Origin: Paraburkholderia bryophila
GTDB lineage: Bacteria; Pseudomonadota; Gammaproteobacteria; Burkholderiales; Burkholderiaceae
NCBI RefSeq assembly: GCF_013409255.1
Contig: NZ_JACCAS010000002.1
Location: 372,001 to 436,000 of the forward strand
DNA length: 64,000 nt
Reading direction: 5' to 3'
Below, piece after piece: positions 27,015 through 35,997 of the stretch. The translations under genes were made by a program, and so were the position numbers. Under the pieces are notes generated by a model. That model searched no databases, had not been told where the DNA came from, and saw only the letters and a program-made list of their open reading frames with translations. Each line of letters begins with the position of its first letter. The first letter of the stretch is position 1.

Positions 27015-28604
27015 ATGAGAAAGAAGCTCATCTGTCTGTTGGTGGCGGGGAGTTTGCCTGGCATGGCCATGGCGGACGCTACCAGCGACCAGATCAAGGC
27101 GCTCCAGGCCCAACTCAACGCACTGCAAAAGGAAGTGAAGCAGTTGCGCTCGGAAGTGGCGACCAAACCGAAGGCCAATGCGGCGATGGTGGCGGCTCCG
27201 GCCCCTACTCCGGCCGTGGCCGAGGCGCCGGTCGACATTTCGTCGCCTGACTACGGCAAGGCGCGCGCCTCGTTGACCAACGACCAGGTCGACACGATGA
27301 AGCAGCAGATCGCCAACCAGCAACTGAAAGTCGATTCGCTGGTCGATGCCGCCAACACTGGACCGCTCGCGGGCCTGTCAGTCACCGGCTATATCGATCC
27401 GACCTACATCTATAACCGTGCGGCAAGCAGTTCGTCGTTCCTGTTCGCGAACCACGAAAGCAGCTACAACTACTTCAACAGCACGTTCGGCGATCTGTAC
27501 CTCGACATCAAGAAGACCTTCGGTGTCGGCCCGATGGCGCCGTCGGCCGAAATCACGTTGATGCCGAACCGCGGCAACGGCATCACGCTGCTGCAGAACG
27601 AACACGGCAATATCGGCAACAACCTCCTGAACACGGCGGTGGTGACGATTCCGATGACGGCGACCACGACCTTCGTGGCCGGCCTGATGCCGAGCTTCGG
27701 CGGTTATGAAGTGCAGCAGTCGAATCAGATGCTGACGCTCACGCATAACCTGCTGTACGACTTCTCCGATCCGGGCAGCTATGTCGGCGTCGGCCTGAAC
27801 TACACGGGCGACGGCAGCAACTGGGCATGGAAGTTCATGCTCGGCAACGAGCAGTACCGCACGTACGGTTCGGTGGTACAGACCGGCACAAATGCGATGG
27901 GCGATCCGATCACGAGCAGCAACAAGATCCCGACCTTCACGGCTCGCGTCGACTACACCTGGTCGAGCGCGCTGGATATCGGCGGCTCGTTCAATATCGG
28001 TCGTCAGACGCTGGCGGCGGCCACCGACCCGAGCGGCAATGTATTGCCGGGCGTGTATGGAGTCGGCGGTCAGTCGACCAACCCGTATGGCACGTTCTTC
28101 TTCGGCGAAGCGGATCTGGCCTATACGCAGGCCGACGTCCAGTACAACGCCGAAGTCGACTACGGCCAGCAGCAGAATGCCGCCTTCAATGGCGGCCAGG
28201 CCCAGTGGTACGGTCTGTCGTTGCTGGCGCATCGCAAGTTCTCGCTGCCGGGCGTCGGGCGCATGGGTTTGACCGCGCGTTATGACGTGCTGGTCGACAG
28301 CAAGAACGGTGGTGGCGGTGGTGGCGTCGCGTTGAACGCGAACGGCATGGACACCGCGGACGGCTTCGGTATCGGCGCGGACTGTCTGGCCAATTCGAAG
28401 AGCAACGGCGGCCTCGGTTTCGAATGCAAGGGCGCCATCCATCAGGACGTCTCGCTCGACGTGTTGTTCTATCCGACCCAGCAGATTACGGTCAAGGTGG
28501 AATACCGGCACGACTGGGCCAACAAGCAGGTGTTCCTGAAGAACGACGGCTCGTACGGCAAGTCCAACGACCTGCTCGGCACGCAGCTGATTTACTCGTT
28601 CTAA
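27015..28604 (+). CDS. DUF3138-family outer-membrane porin-like protein
   Basis: 529 residues. A signal peptide ends about MAMADAT; then a coiled-coil-like segment (QIKALQAQLNALQKEVKQL) and an Ala/Pro linker; from about residue 118 a series of alternating beta strands ends in LLGTQLIYSF with the C-terminal Phe required for outer-membrane insertion. This matches the DUF3138 family of Burkholderiales. Start has AAGGAG upstream. Its place inside the operon, 38 bp after potI, suggests it lets polyamines cross the outer membrane. That role is inferred. Confidence 0.85.
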   Translation: MRKKLICLLVAGSLPGMAMADATSDQIKALQAQLNALQKEVKQLRSEVATKPKANAAMVAAPAPTPAVAEAPVDISSPDYGKARASLTNDQVDTMKQQIANQQLKVDSLVDAANTGPLAGLSVTGYIDPTYIYNRAASSSSFLFANHESSYNYFNSTFGDLYLDIKKTFGVGPMAPSAEITLMPNRGNGITLLQNEHGNIGNNLLNTAVVTIPMTATTTFVAGLMPSFGGYEVQQSNQMLTLTHNLLYDFSDPGSYVGVGLNYTGDGSNWAWKFMLGNEQYRTYGSVVQTGTNAMGDPITSSNKIPTFTARVDYTWSSALDIGGSFNIGRQTLAAATDPSGNVLPGVYGVGGQSTNPYGTFFFGEADLAYTQADVQYNAEVDYGQQQNAAFNGGQAQWYGLSLLAHRKFSLPGVGRMGLTARYDVLVDSKNGGGGGGVALNANGMDTADGFGIGADCLANSKSNGGLGFECKGAIHQDVSLDVLFYPTQQITVKVEYRHDWANKQVFLKNDGSYGKSNDLLGTQLIYSF

Positions 28605-28660
28605 TCCGCACGGCCTGGGCGCGCGCCGCGCGCTCAGGCACTCTACCCCGCACACTGCCT

Positions 28661-29953
28661 ATGCTCCGCTTCTCGAACCAGCCTCACGTACCTTCGTACT
28701 ACGCCGCTACAGTCAACGACAACACGCGCCATCCCCCGCTGGACGACTCGATTACGGTCGACGTCTGCGTGATCGGCGCGGGACTGACCGGCATTTCCAC
28801 CGCGCTGAACCTCGCCGAACGCGGCCACACGGTCGCGGTGCTCGAAGCGTCGAAAGTCGGCTGGGCGGCGAGCGGTCGCAATGGCGGCCAGTTGATCGGC
28901 GGCTTTGCGTGCGATATCGACACGTTCGCGAAGTTCATGCCCGCGGACGACGTGAAGCGGGTCTGGGACATGGGCCTCGAAACGCTCGACATCGTCAAGG
29001 AGCGGATCGCGAAGCATCGGATCGATTGCGATCTGACGATCGGTTATCTGACTGCGGCGAACAAACCGCGCGATACGGATGCGCTGCAAAAATGGCGCGA
29101 CGAAGCGCGGCGCCGCTTCGGCTATGACCGCTTCAGTTATGTCGACGCCGACGGCATCGGCCAGTACGTGCAATCGCAGCGCTATCTCGGCGGTCTGTTC
29201 GACGCGGACAGCGGCCATCTGCATCCGTTGAATTACACGCTGGGTCTTGCACGCGCGGCGCGCGAGGCCGGCGTACAGATTTTCGAAGACAGTTGCGTGA
29301 CCGCGCTGCGTGAAGAAAACGGCCGACATGTGGCCGAAACCGCGCGCGGCAAGGTGCAGGCGCAGTTCGTCGTGCTCGCCTGCAATACCTATCTCGGCCA
29401 ACTCGCGCCGGACGTGGCGAGCAAGATCATGCCGGTCGGCACCTATGTGATCGCCACCGAACCGCTCGACGCCGACCGTGCCGAAGCGCTGATGCCCGCC
29501 AAAGCCGCGGTCTGCGACAGCCGCTTCGTGCTCGACTACTTCCGGCCCGCGCCGGATAATCGCCTGCTGTGGGGTGGTAAGGTCAGCTATTCGAAGTTCG
29601 CACCGCGTAACCTCGGCGAAGCGATGCGCCGCGATATGCTGAAGACCTTCCCGCAACTCGACGATGTCAAAATCGACTATGCGTGGGGCGGTTTCGTCGA
29701 CATCACGATGAACCGCGCGCCGCATTTCGGGCGCCTGTCGCCCACCATTTATTTTGCGCAGGGCTTCTCCGGGCACGGCGTGAACACCACCGGTCTCGCC
29801 GGTAAGCTGATCGCCGAGGCGATCGACGGTCAGGCGTCGCGCTTCGATCTGTTCGGCAAGATCCGCCACCTCGACTTCCCCGGCGGCGCTACACTGCGCA
29901 CCCCTGCCCTCGTACTCGCGATGGCCTGGTATCGAATGAAGGACCTGCTTTGA
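28661..29953 (+). CDS. puuB: Gamma-glutamylputrescine oxidase, copy 1
   Basis: 430 residues, DAO-type FAD oxidoreductase. FAD-binding Rossmann motif VCVIGAGLTGISTALNLAER, then GWAASGRNGGQLIGGFACD, and near the C-terminus YAWGGFVDITMNRAPHFGR and GFSGHGVNTTGLAG. E. coli PuuB is 426 residues. It oxidises gamma-glutamylputrescine to the aldehyde with hydrogen peroxide release. ATG 28661 has no clear Shine-Dalgarno sequence; an open frame upstream overlaps the porin gene and is not used. The stop overlaps the start of the paralogue (TGATG). Confidence 0.9.
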   Translation: MLRFSNQPHVPSYYAATVNDNTRHPPLDDSITVDVCVIGAGLTGISTALNLAERGHTVAVLEASKVGWAASGRNGGQLIGGFACDIDTFAKFMPADDVKRVWDMGLETLDIVKERIAKHRIDCDLTIGYLTAANKPRDTDALQKWRDEARRRFGYDRFSYVDADGIGQYVQSQRYLGGLFDADSGHLHPLNYTLGLARAAREAGVQIFEDSCVTALREENGRHVAETARGKVQAQFVVLACNTYLGQLAPDVASKIMPVGTYVIATEPLDADRAEALMPAKAAVCDSRFVLDYFRPAPDNRLLWGGKVSYSKFAPRNLGEAMRRDMLKTFPQLDDVKIDYAWGGFVDITMNRAPHFGRLSPTIYFAQGFSGHGVNTTGLAGKLIAEAIDGQASRFDLFGKIRHLDFPGGATLRTPALVLAMAWYRMKDLL

Positions 29954-31275
29954 TGAATGCACCGACTCCCGGCTTCAATACACTCGACCAGCGCGCCGAC
30001 GCGCTGATCGCCAACTCCTACTACGAGGCCAGCGCGCCCCGTCCGGCCGCCGACGACCCCACGCTCGACGGCGTGCTGGAGGCCGACGTGTGCGTGATCG
30101 GCGCGGGTTTCGCCGGTTTGTCGGTGGCACTCGAGTGTCGTGCGCGCGGCCTTTCCGTGATCGTGCTCGACGCACACCGGCCGGGCTGGGGCGCGTCGGG
30201 CCGCAACGGTGGCCAGACGCTGGTGGGTTTCGCGAAAGACGAGGTCCTTGAGAAACAGCTCGGACTCGACGGCGCGCGCGCCGCATGGGCCATGTCGGTG
30301 GAAGGTGTGGCGCTGGTGCGCGAGCGCATTGAACGCTATGGCATCGACTGCGATTTCACGGCCGGCTATTTAACGGTGGCGACCAAACCGAAACGTGTAC
30401 CCGATTTGCGAGCGTGGATGGAATCGGCGTCGCAACGTTGGGGCTACACAAAACTCTCGTGGCTCGATACCGATGAAATCCGTTCGCGAGTCGCGTCGCG
30501 TCGTTATCTCGCCGGCGTTTACGATCCGTTTTCCGGCCATCTGCACCCGCTCAAATACTGCCTCGGTCTCGCCGATGCCGCGCGCCGCGAAGGCGCACAA
30601 CTGTTCGCGCATTCGCCGGTAATCGATGTGGTGCGCGGCGCGCGGCCGGTCGTGCGAACCGCGCGCGGCGAAGTGCACTGCCGCTTCGTCGCCGCATGCG
30701 GCAACGTGACGATCGGTGACGTTCTACCCGCGCCGATCGCGGCGCGCATCGCACCGATCGCGTCGTATATCGTCGCCACGGAACCGCTCGGCAAAGCACG
30801 CGCCGACGCGCTGATCCAGCAGCGCGAAGCGATCTGCGACAACAACTTCTTCCTCGACTATTTCCGTCTATCGGCAGACCACCGCGTGTTGTTCGGCGGA
30901 CGTGCGAGTTCGACGGGCGCGTCGCCGGTGCAACTCGGCGCGGAGATTCGCGAGCGCATGATCGGCGTGTTCCCGCAACTCGCCGACGTGAAAGTCGACT
31001 ATGCGTGGGGCGGTTTTGTCGACGTGACGCGCAATCGCGCGCCCGATTTCGGTTCGATCGATCCGAATTACTTCTACGTGCAGGGCTTTTCGGGGCACGG
31101 CGTGGCATTGACGGGAATTGCCGGGCGCGTCGTCGCCAAGGCCATGGCCGGCGAGACGGCGGCGTTCGATCTGTTTGCGCAGTTACGACACGCGCGCTTT
31201 CCTGGCGGCCCGGCGTTGCGCGGCCCCGCGCTTGAACTCGGCATGATGTATCACCGGATCCTCGAACTGTTCTAA
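29953..31275 (+). CDS. puuB: Gamma-glutamylputrescine oxidase-like, copy 2
   Basis: 440 residues and clearly paralogous to the preceding gene along its whole length: VCVIGAGFAGLSVALECRAR, GWGASGRNGGQTLVGFAKDE, YAWGGFVDVTRNRAPDFGS and GFSGHGVALTGIAGR. It has an N-terminal extension of about 10 residues. ATG 29953 overlaps the first copy's stop by one base. The divergence between copies is large enough to suggest different amine substrates (for example gamma-glutamyl derivatives of other polyamines) rather than a recent duplication. Confidence 0.87.
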   Translation: MNAPTPGFNTLDQRADALIANSYYEASAPRPAADDPTLDGVLEADVCVIGAGFAGLSVALECRARGLSVIVLDAHRPGWGASGRNGGQTLVGFAKDEVLEKQLGLDGARAAWAMSVEGVALVRERIERYGIDCDFTAGYLTVATKPKRVPDLRAWMESASQRWGYTKLSWLDTDEIRSRVASRRYLAGVYDPFSGHLHPLKYCLGLADAARREGAQLFAHSPVIDVVRGARPVVRTARGEVHCRFVAACGNVTIGDVLPAPIAARIAPIASYIVATEPLGKARADALIQQREAICDNNFFLDYFRLSADHRVLFGGRASSTGASPVQLGAEIRERMIGVFPQLADVKVDYAWGGFVDVTRNRAPDFGSIDPNYFYVQGFSGHGVALTGIAGRVVAKAMAGETAAFDLFAQLRHARFPGGPALRGPALELGMMYHRILELF

Positions 31276-31539
31276 GCGGTTTCGAAGTCCTCCAGAAATA
31301 ATGCGGCGGCCGTTGCAACGACGGCCCGCTGATCGCCGTATATGGCGCTTCTTGCGTCTGCACCGCATCCAGCCCGGCATCCCCCCTGATCGACCCGCGA
31401 GCGCGCTGTCAGTCCTCTAAGCCGATGTGACTCGGCGTTTACCCTCATCGCATACTTTGTTGACTATTTATCGATAATTTATCGTGTTACATTTCCTCGC
31501 CGTCATGGGTGGCGCTACCTGTACGGGCTGACAGGTTTG
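31276..31539. other. AT-rich intergenic patch with small palindrome
   Basis: The gap after the polyamine operon contains a conspicuously AT-rich stretch at about 31455-31490, with the perfect palindrome TTATCGATAA (31468-31477), part of a tandem TTTATCG...TTTATCG arrangement. A TTGACT at 31460 could be a -35 element. It is probably the promoter of the following genes. Confidence 0.4.
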
Positions 31540-31698
31540 ATGTTCACCGCATTCGCGCTATTAATCTGCGTGACGGCCGGCGTCGCGATTACGCAGGTGT
31601 CGACCGGCGCGGCGCGATTAAAAACGTCATGGCCGCCCGCTTTACTATTTTTTATCGTCACCGCCATACTGGCGTGTCCGTTCGTATGCCGCTCCTGA
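31540..31698 (+). CDS. Possible 52-aa membrane micro-protein
   Basis: Begins MFTAFALLICVTAGVAITQV and contains a second hydrophobic stretch PPALLFFIVTAILACPFVC, giving a two-helix hairpin topology. It ends 10 bp before the DUF2891 gene, overlapping that gene's Shine-Dalgarno region, as coupled genes do. The Shine-Dalgarno sequence of this ORF is weak (ACAGG). I recognise no family. Confidence 0.4.
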   Translation: MFTAFALLICVTAGVAITQVSTGAARLKTSWPPALLFFIVTAILACPFVCRS

Positions 31699-31708
31699 GG
31701 AGGCGCCG

Positions 31709-32719
31709 ATGACCCTTCTACTAACTCCCGAACTCGCTTCCCGATTCGCCAATCTCGCGCTCGCTCACCTCACGCGCGAGTATCCGAACAAGCTGACGCA
31801 CTCGCTGGACGGTCCGCAGGACGTGCAGGGTCCGCGTGCATTGCACCCGATTTTTTACGGCAGTTACGACTGGCATTCATGCGTGCACGGCTACTGGTTG
31901 ATCCTGCATCTACTCGAGCGTTTTCCCGATCTGCCGGAAGCGGCGCGTATCGTCGCCGTGGTCGATGAACATTTCACCGCGGCTAATGTGGCCGGTGAGT
32001 GCGCGTATCTTGATCTGGCGCATAACCGCGGTTTCGAGCGTCCGTATGGTTGGGCGTGGTTGCTCGCGCTCAGCGCGCAACTCGGATCGCTGAAACGCTC
32101 GGACGCCGCGCGCTGGACGAAAACTTTTGCGCCGCTGACCGAGATCTTTGTCGAACGTTTCGAAGAGTTTCTGCCGAAGGCTACCTATCCGTTGCGGGTC
32201 GGCACGCACTTCAACATGGCCTTCGCGCTGTCGCTCACACTGGATTTCGCGCGGCAAACCTCGCGTGGATCGCTTGAAGCGTTGCTCGTCAGCACAGCGG
32301 AGCGCTGGTTTCTGAACGACGTGGCCTGTCAGGCATGGGAGCCTGCCGGCGACGAGTTCCTGTCGCCTTCGCTCATGGAAGCGGAGTTGATGCGGCGCGT
32401 CCTGCCGCCGGCGCAATTCGTCGACTGGTTCGGGCGCTTTCTACCGGACATTGGTGCAAAAAAACCCGCTACGCTGTTCGAACCCGTTACCGTGACGGAT
32501 CGCACCGACGGCAAGATCGCGCATCTGGATGGCTTGAATCTGAGCCGTGCGTGGTGTCAGCGCTCATTGGCGCGCGCCCTGCCCACCGGGGACATTCGCC
32601 GCACGGTGTTGTTCGAGGCGGCCGAGCAGCATTTGCATAGCGCGCTGCCGCATGTGGCGGGCGACTATATGGGCGAGCATTGGCTGGGCACGTTCGCGAC
32701 GCTCGCGCTGGAAGCGTGA
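31709..32719 (+). CDS. DUF2891 family protein
   Basis: 336 residues with an excellent AGGAGG ribosome-binding site. The N-terminal segment LHPIFYGSYDWHSCVHGYW and the later GTHFNMAFALSLTLDFAR, CQAWEPAGDEFLSPSLMEAELM and HLDGLNLSRAWC are hallmark DUF2891 segments, an alpha/alpha-barrel-like family of unknown function. Conserved His, Asp and Cys residues suggest an enzyme. No signal peptide is seen, so it is probably cytoplasmic. A strong bidirectional terminator follows. Confidence 0.87.
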   Translation: MTLLLTPELASRFANLALAHLTREYPNKLTHSLDGPQDVQGPRALHPIFYGSYDWHSCVHGYWLILHLLERFPDLPEAARIVAVVDEHFTAANVAGECAYLDLAHNRGFERPYGWAWLLALSAQLGSLKRSDAARWTKTFAPLTEIFVERFEEFLPKATYPLRVGTHFNMAFALSLTLDFARQTSRGSLEALLVSTAERWFLNDVACQAWEPAGDEFLSPSLMEAELMRRVLPPAQFVDWFGRFLPDIGAKKPATLFEPVTVTDRTDGKIAHLDGLNLSRAWCQRSLARALPTGDIRRTVLFEAAEQHLHSALPHVAGDYMGEHWLGTFATLALEA

Positions 32720-32806
32720 TCGCGGAGTTGGGGTGCGAGTTGGCGTGCGAGTCGGAGTAAATTAAAGCCCCATCGCATGATCACCCGTTCGGGCGGGTAA
32801 AAAAAT

Positions 32807-32866
32807 AGCGGCGCCCTCAGCGCGAAACGGTTCGACCTTCTACCGATTCGCGCCAGGAGCGCCGCT
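32807..32866. terminator. Bidirectional terminator between DUF2891 and PRC-barrel genes
   Basis: Long imperfect inverted repeat: left arm 32807-32826 (AGCGGCGCC...GCGCGAA), right arm 32847-32866 (TTCGCGCC...GCGCCGCT), with an inner CGGT/ACCG pair. An A-run precedes it and a T-run follows, so both strands have a U-tract after the hairpin, as expected between convergent genes. Confidence 0.85.
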
Positions 32867-32933
32867 TTTCCATTACTGCATCAGATTGGGCGCGTTTGCT
32901 GCGCCCAGCCGGCGACCACGCCGGCTCATTGCA

Positions 32934-33359
32934 TTACTGGCCCGTCAACTTCTTCGGCTTCGGCGGCGCCTGAACCTTGTTGTACTGGAACTCGGGCGTT
33001 GCCTTCAACGCGTCTTTCGTCGCGCCGGCCAGATAGAAATTGCCACCGCGAATATCCAGCGCGGCGATCGGCACCGCGACGTCATGCGACGCCACGCCGA
33101 GGAATCCGCCTGCGGAGACGATGGCCGCGGACAGTGAACCGTCGGGCGCCACCACCAGATCGCGCACCGTACCGATCTTCTCGTTCTGATCGTTGTACAC
33201 AGCCTTGCCGAGAATGCTCTTCTTCACACTCCAGCCGCTCAACAGCGCGGTGGATTGTTCGACCGTGACGCTCAACGGCTGCGAGCCGGCGACTTGCGCC
33301 TGCGCGCCCAGGCTGGTTGCAGCAACTGCGACCGCAATCACAAGCTTGCTCAAAGTCAT
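32934..33359 (-). CDS. Exported PRC-barrel domain protein
   Basis: 141 residues. A signal peptide MTLSKLVIAVAVAATSLGAQA is followed by a PRC-barrel (about residues 45-120: ILGKAVYNDQNEKIGTVRDL, then DGSLSAAIVSAGGFLGVASH and VAVPIAAL). Start ATG 33359 has GGAG upstream; the longer upstream frame is rejected. PRC barrels act in RNA processing, photosynthesis or envelope stress; exported single-domain forms are common in Burkholderiales with unknown roles. It is divergent from polB. Confidence 0.85.
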   Translation of the reverse strand: MTLSKLVIAVAVAATSLGAQAQVAGSQPLSVTVEQSTALLSGWSVKKSILGKAVYNDQNEKIGTVRDLVVAPDGSLSAAIVSAGGFLGVASHDVAVPIAALDIRGGNFYLAGATKDALKATPEFQYNKVQAPPKPKKLTGQ

Positions 33360-33530
33360 ATCGTTTACTCCGTTCTTAGTAGACTTGACCGGCGCGGAAT
33401 CCGCGCCGAAGGAATCGCTGCAGGACGATGATACAGACTGCGCGATGCGGATGCACCCAGCGTGCCAGGACGACCTGCGCATAGCGGTAAAATTATGCAC
33501 GGCGATGACGCCCGCATTAGAGGTGGCAGT

Positions 33531-35906
33531 TTGACTGAGCTTGAACAGGGTTTCATATTGACCCGGCATTGGCGCGACACGCCCGCCGGCACGGAAGTCG
33601 ATTTCTGGCTGGCAACAGACAGTGGGCCTCGTCACATCCGCTTGCGGCCGCAACCATCGGTCGCGTTCATTCCCGCCGAACATCGCGAGCGCGCCGAAAC
33701 GGTGCTACGCCGCGAAGCGCCGCTCGATCTGCGTCCACTCGAATTGCGTGACTTTCAGCGTCGGCCGGTCATGGGGCTTTACTGTGCGCAATACCGGCAA
33801 TTGACGGGCTTCGAAAAACGCCTGAAACAAGGCGGTGTCGACGTTTACGAAGCGGACGTTTTTCCGCCCGAGCGCTACATGATGGAGCGTTTCATCACGG
33901 CGCCGGTGTGGTTCGGCGGCGAGGCACAGAACGGCGGTCCGCTGCTGAATGCGGAACTCAAACCGGCCACGGATTACCGGCCGCCCTTGAAGCTGGTGTC
34001 GCTCGATATCGAAACCAGCGCGCATGCCGAGTTATATTCGATCGCGCTCGAAGGATGCGGGCAGCGTCAGGTGTATATGCTGGGCCCGCCGAACGGCAAT
34101 GCCGACAACGTGGGCGAACTCGACTTCGACCTCGAATACTGCGAAACCCGCGCGCAGTTGCTGGAAAAGTTGAACGCGTGGCTGGAGAAACATGATCCCG
34201 ATGCGATCATCGGCTGGAATCTCGTGCAGTTCGATTTGCGGGTGTTGCAGCAGCACGCCGAACAATATCGCGTGCCGTTGCGGCTCGGTCGCGGCGGTGC
34301 GGTGATGGAGTGGCGCGAGCACGGTCTCAAGCAGAATCACTTTTTTGCCGGCGCCGCAGGGCGTTTGATTATCGACGGCATCGAGGCGCTGCGTTCCGCG
34401 ACGTGGAGTTTTCCGTCGTTCAGTCTCGAACACGTCTCCCGCTCGGTGCTCGGCGAAGGTAAGGCGATCGACAATCCGTATCAGCGCATGGATGAAATCC
34501 AGCGCCGCTTCGACGAGGATAAGCCTGCGCTCGCGCGCTATAACCTCAAGGATTGCGAGCTGGTCACGCGCATCTTCGCGAAGACCGAGTTGTTGCGCTT
34601 TCTGCTGGAGCGCGCCACGGTGACCGGTTTGCCCGCGGATCGCAGCGGCGGCTCGGTCGCGGCGTTCACGCATCTGTATATGCCGCGCATGCATCGGCAA
34701 GGCTACGTCGCACCGAATCTCGGTGACGTGCCGGGTGCCGCGAGCCCCGGCGGGTTCGTGATGGATTCACGGCCGGGGCTCTACGATTCGGTGCTGGTGC
34801 TCGACTACAAAAGTCTTTACCCGTCGATTATCCGCACGTTTCTGATCGACCCCGTCGGCCTCGTGGAAGGCATGCTGAATCCCGCCGACGATCAATCCGT
34901 GCCCGGCTTTCTCGGCGCGCGCTTTTCGCGCACACGCCATTGTTTGCCGTCGATTGTCGAGCAGGTCTGGCAGGGACGCGAAGTCGCGAAGCGCGAGCAC
35001 AATGCCGCGCTTTCGCAGGCGTTAAAGATCATCATGAACGCCTTTTACGGCGTGTTGGGTTCGACCGGCTGCCGCTTCTTCGATCCGCGTCTCGCGTCGT
35101 CGATCACCATGCGCGGCCACGAAATCATGCACACCACACGCGAGTTGATTCAGGGCCAAGGCTATGAGGTGATTTACGGCGACACGGATTCCACCTTTGT
35201 CTGGCTCAAACACGCGCATGACGAGGAAGACGCGAGCCGCATCGGCCGCGCGATCGTCGAGCATATCAACGCGTGGTGGCGGGAGAATCTGCAAGCGCGG
35301 TTCGGCATCGATAGCGCACTCGAACTGCAGTTCGAGCGGCACTACCGGCGGTTCTTCATGCCGACCATTCGCGGCGCCGAGGAAGGCAGCAAGAAACGCT
35401 ACGCCGGTCTGACGATCCGGCCGGACGGTAGCGAAGACATCGTCTACAAAGGGCTCGAAACGGTACGCACCGATTGGACGCCCCTTGCGCAGCAGTTTCA
35501 GCAGGAGCTTTACCGGCGCATTTTCAAACAGCAGCCGTATCAGGACTATGTACGCGATTACGTGCGCGATACGCTCGCGGGCAAGCTTGACGATCAACTG
35601 GTGTATCGCAAGCGCCTGCGCCGGTCGCTCGGCGACTATGAACGCAACGTACCGCCCCATGTGCGCGCGGCGCGCGTGGCCGACGAGTTCAATCGCCGCC
35701 AGGGGCGGCCGCTGCAGTACCAGAACGGCGGCTGGATCAGCTATGTGATGACCGTCGCCGGACCAGAGCCGCTGGAAACGCTGCGCTCGGCGATCGATTA
35801 CGAGCACTATCTCACGCGACAATTGCAGCCTGTTGCCGATGCAATCTTGCCGCTGCTGCGCGATGATTTTACGAGGCTGGTGTCGGGGCAAAGGCAGTTG
35901 TTTTGA
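33531..35906 (+). CDS. polB: DNA polymerase II (family B)
   Basis: 791 residues from TTG 33531, which has AGAGGTGG upstream and places GFILTRHWRDTPAGTEVDFW exactly as in E. coli Pol II (783 aa). ATG 33495 would add 12 residues and lacks such a site. Exonuclease motifs SLDIETS, IIGWNLVQFDLRVL and YNLKDCELV; polymerase motifs DYKSLYPSIIRTF, KIIMNAFYGVLGSTGCRF and YGDTDSTFVW are complete, so both activities look intact. It acts in translesion bypass and replication restart. I could not find a CTG-N10-CAG LexA box upstream. Confidence 0.96.
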   Translation: MTELEQGFILTRHWRDTPAGTEVDFWLATDSGPRHIRLRPQPSVAFIPAEHRERAETVLRREAPLDLRPLELRDFQRRPVMGLYCAQYRQLTGFEKRLKQGGVDVYEADVFPPERYMMERFITAPVWFGGEAQNGGPLLNAELKPATDYRPPLKLVSLDIETSAHAELYSIALEGCGQRQVYMLGPPNGNADNVGELDFDLEYCETRAQLLEKLNAWLEKHDPDAIIGWNLVQFDLRVLQQHAEQYRVPLRLGRGGAVMEWREHGLKQNHFFAGAAGRLIIDGIEALRSATWSFPSFSLEHVSRSVLGEGKAIDNPYQRMDEIQRRFDEDKPALARYNLKDCELVTRIFAKTELLRFLLERATVTGLPADRSGGSVAAFTHLYMPRMHRQGYVAPNLGDVPGAASPGGFVMDSRPGLYDSVLVLDYKSLYPSIIRTFLIDPVGLVEGMLNPADDQSVPGFLGARFSRTRHCLPSIVEQVWQGREVAKREHNAALSQALKIIMNAFYGVLGSTGCRFFDPRLASSITMRGHEIMHTTRELIQGQGYEVIYGDTDSTFVWLKHAHDEEDASRIGRAIVEHINAWWRENLQARFGIDSALELQFERHYRRFFMPTIRGAEEGSKKRYAGLTIRPDGSEDIVYKGLETVRTDWTPLAQQFQQELYRRIFKQQPYQDYVRDYVRDTLAGKLDDQLVYRKRLRRSLGDYERNVPPHVRAARVADEFNRRQGRPLQYQNGGWISYVMTVAGPEPLETLRSAIDYEHYLTRQLQPVADAILPLLRDDFTRLVSGQRQLF

Positions 35907-35997
35907 GGCAGTGCTAGCATCGGGCACGGTGTCATGCGATCAACAGCTGGTATCGCAGACGCCTGAGCGCGCGCCAATCTTCGAGTCGCCAGGACAA

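Noticed and set aside
33360..33530. SOS (LexA) box upstream of polB
   Set aside because: Looked for CTG-N10-CAG; CTG and CAG triplets occur near 33419-33440 but with the wrong spacing.
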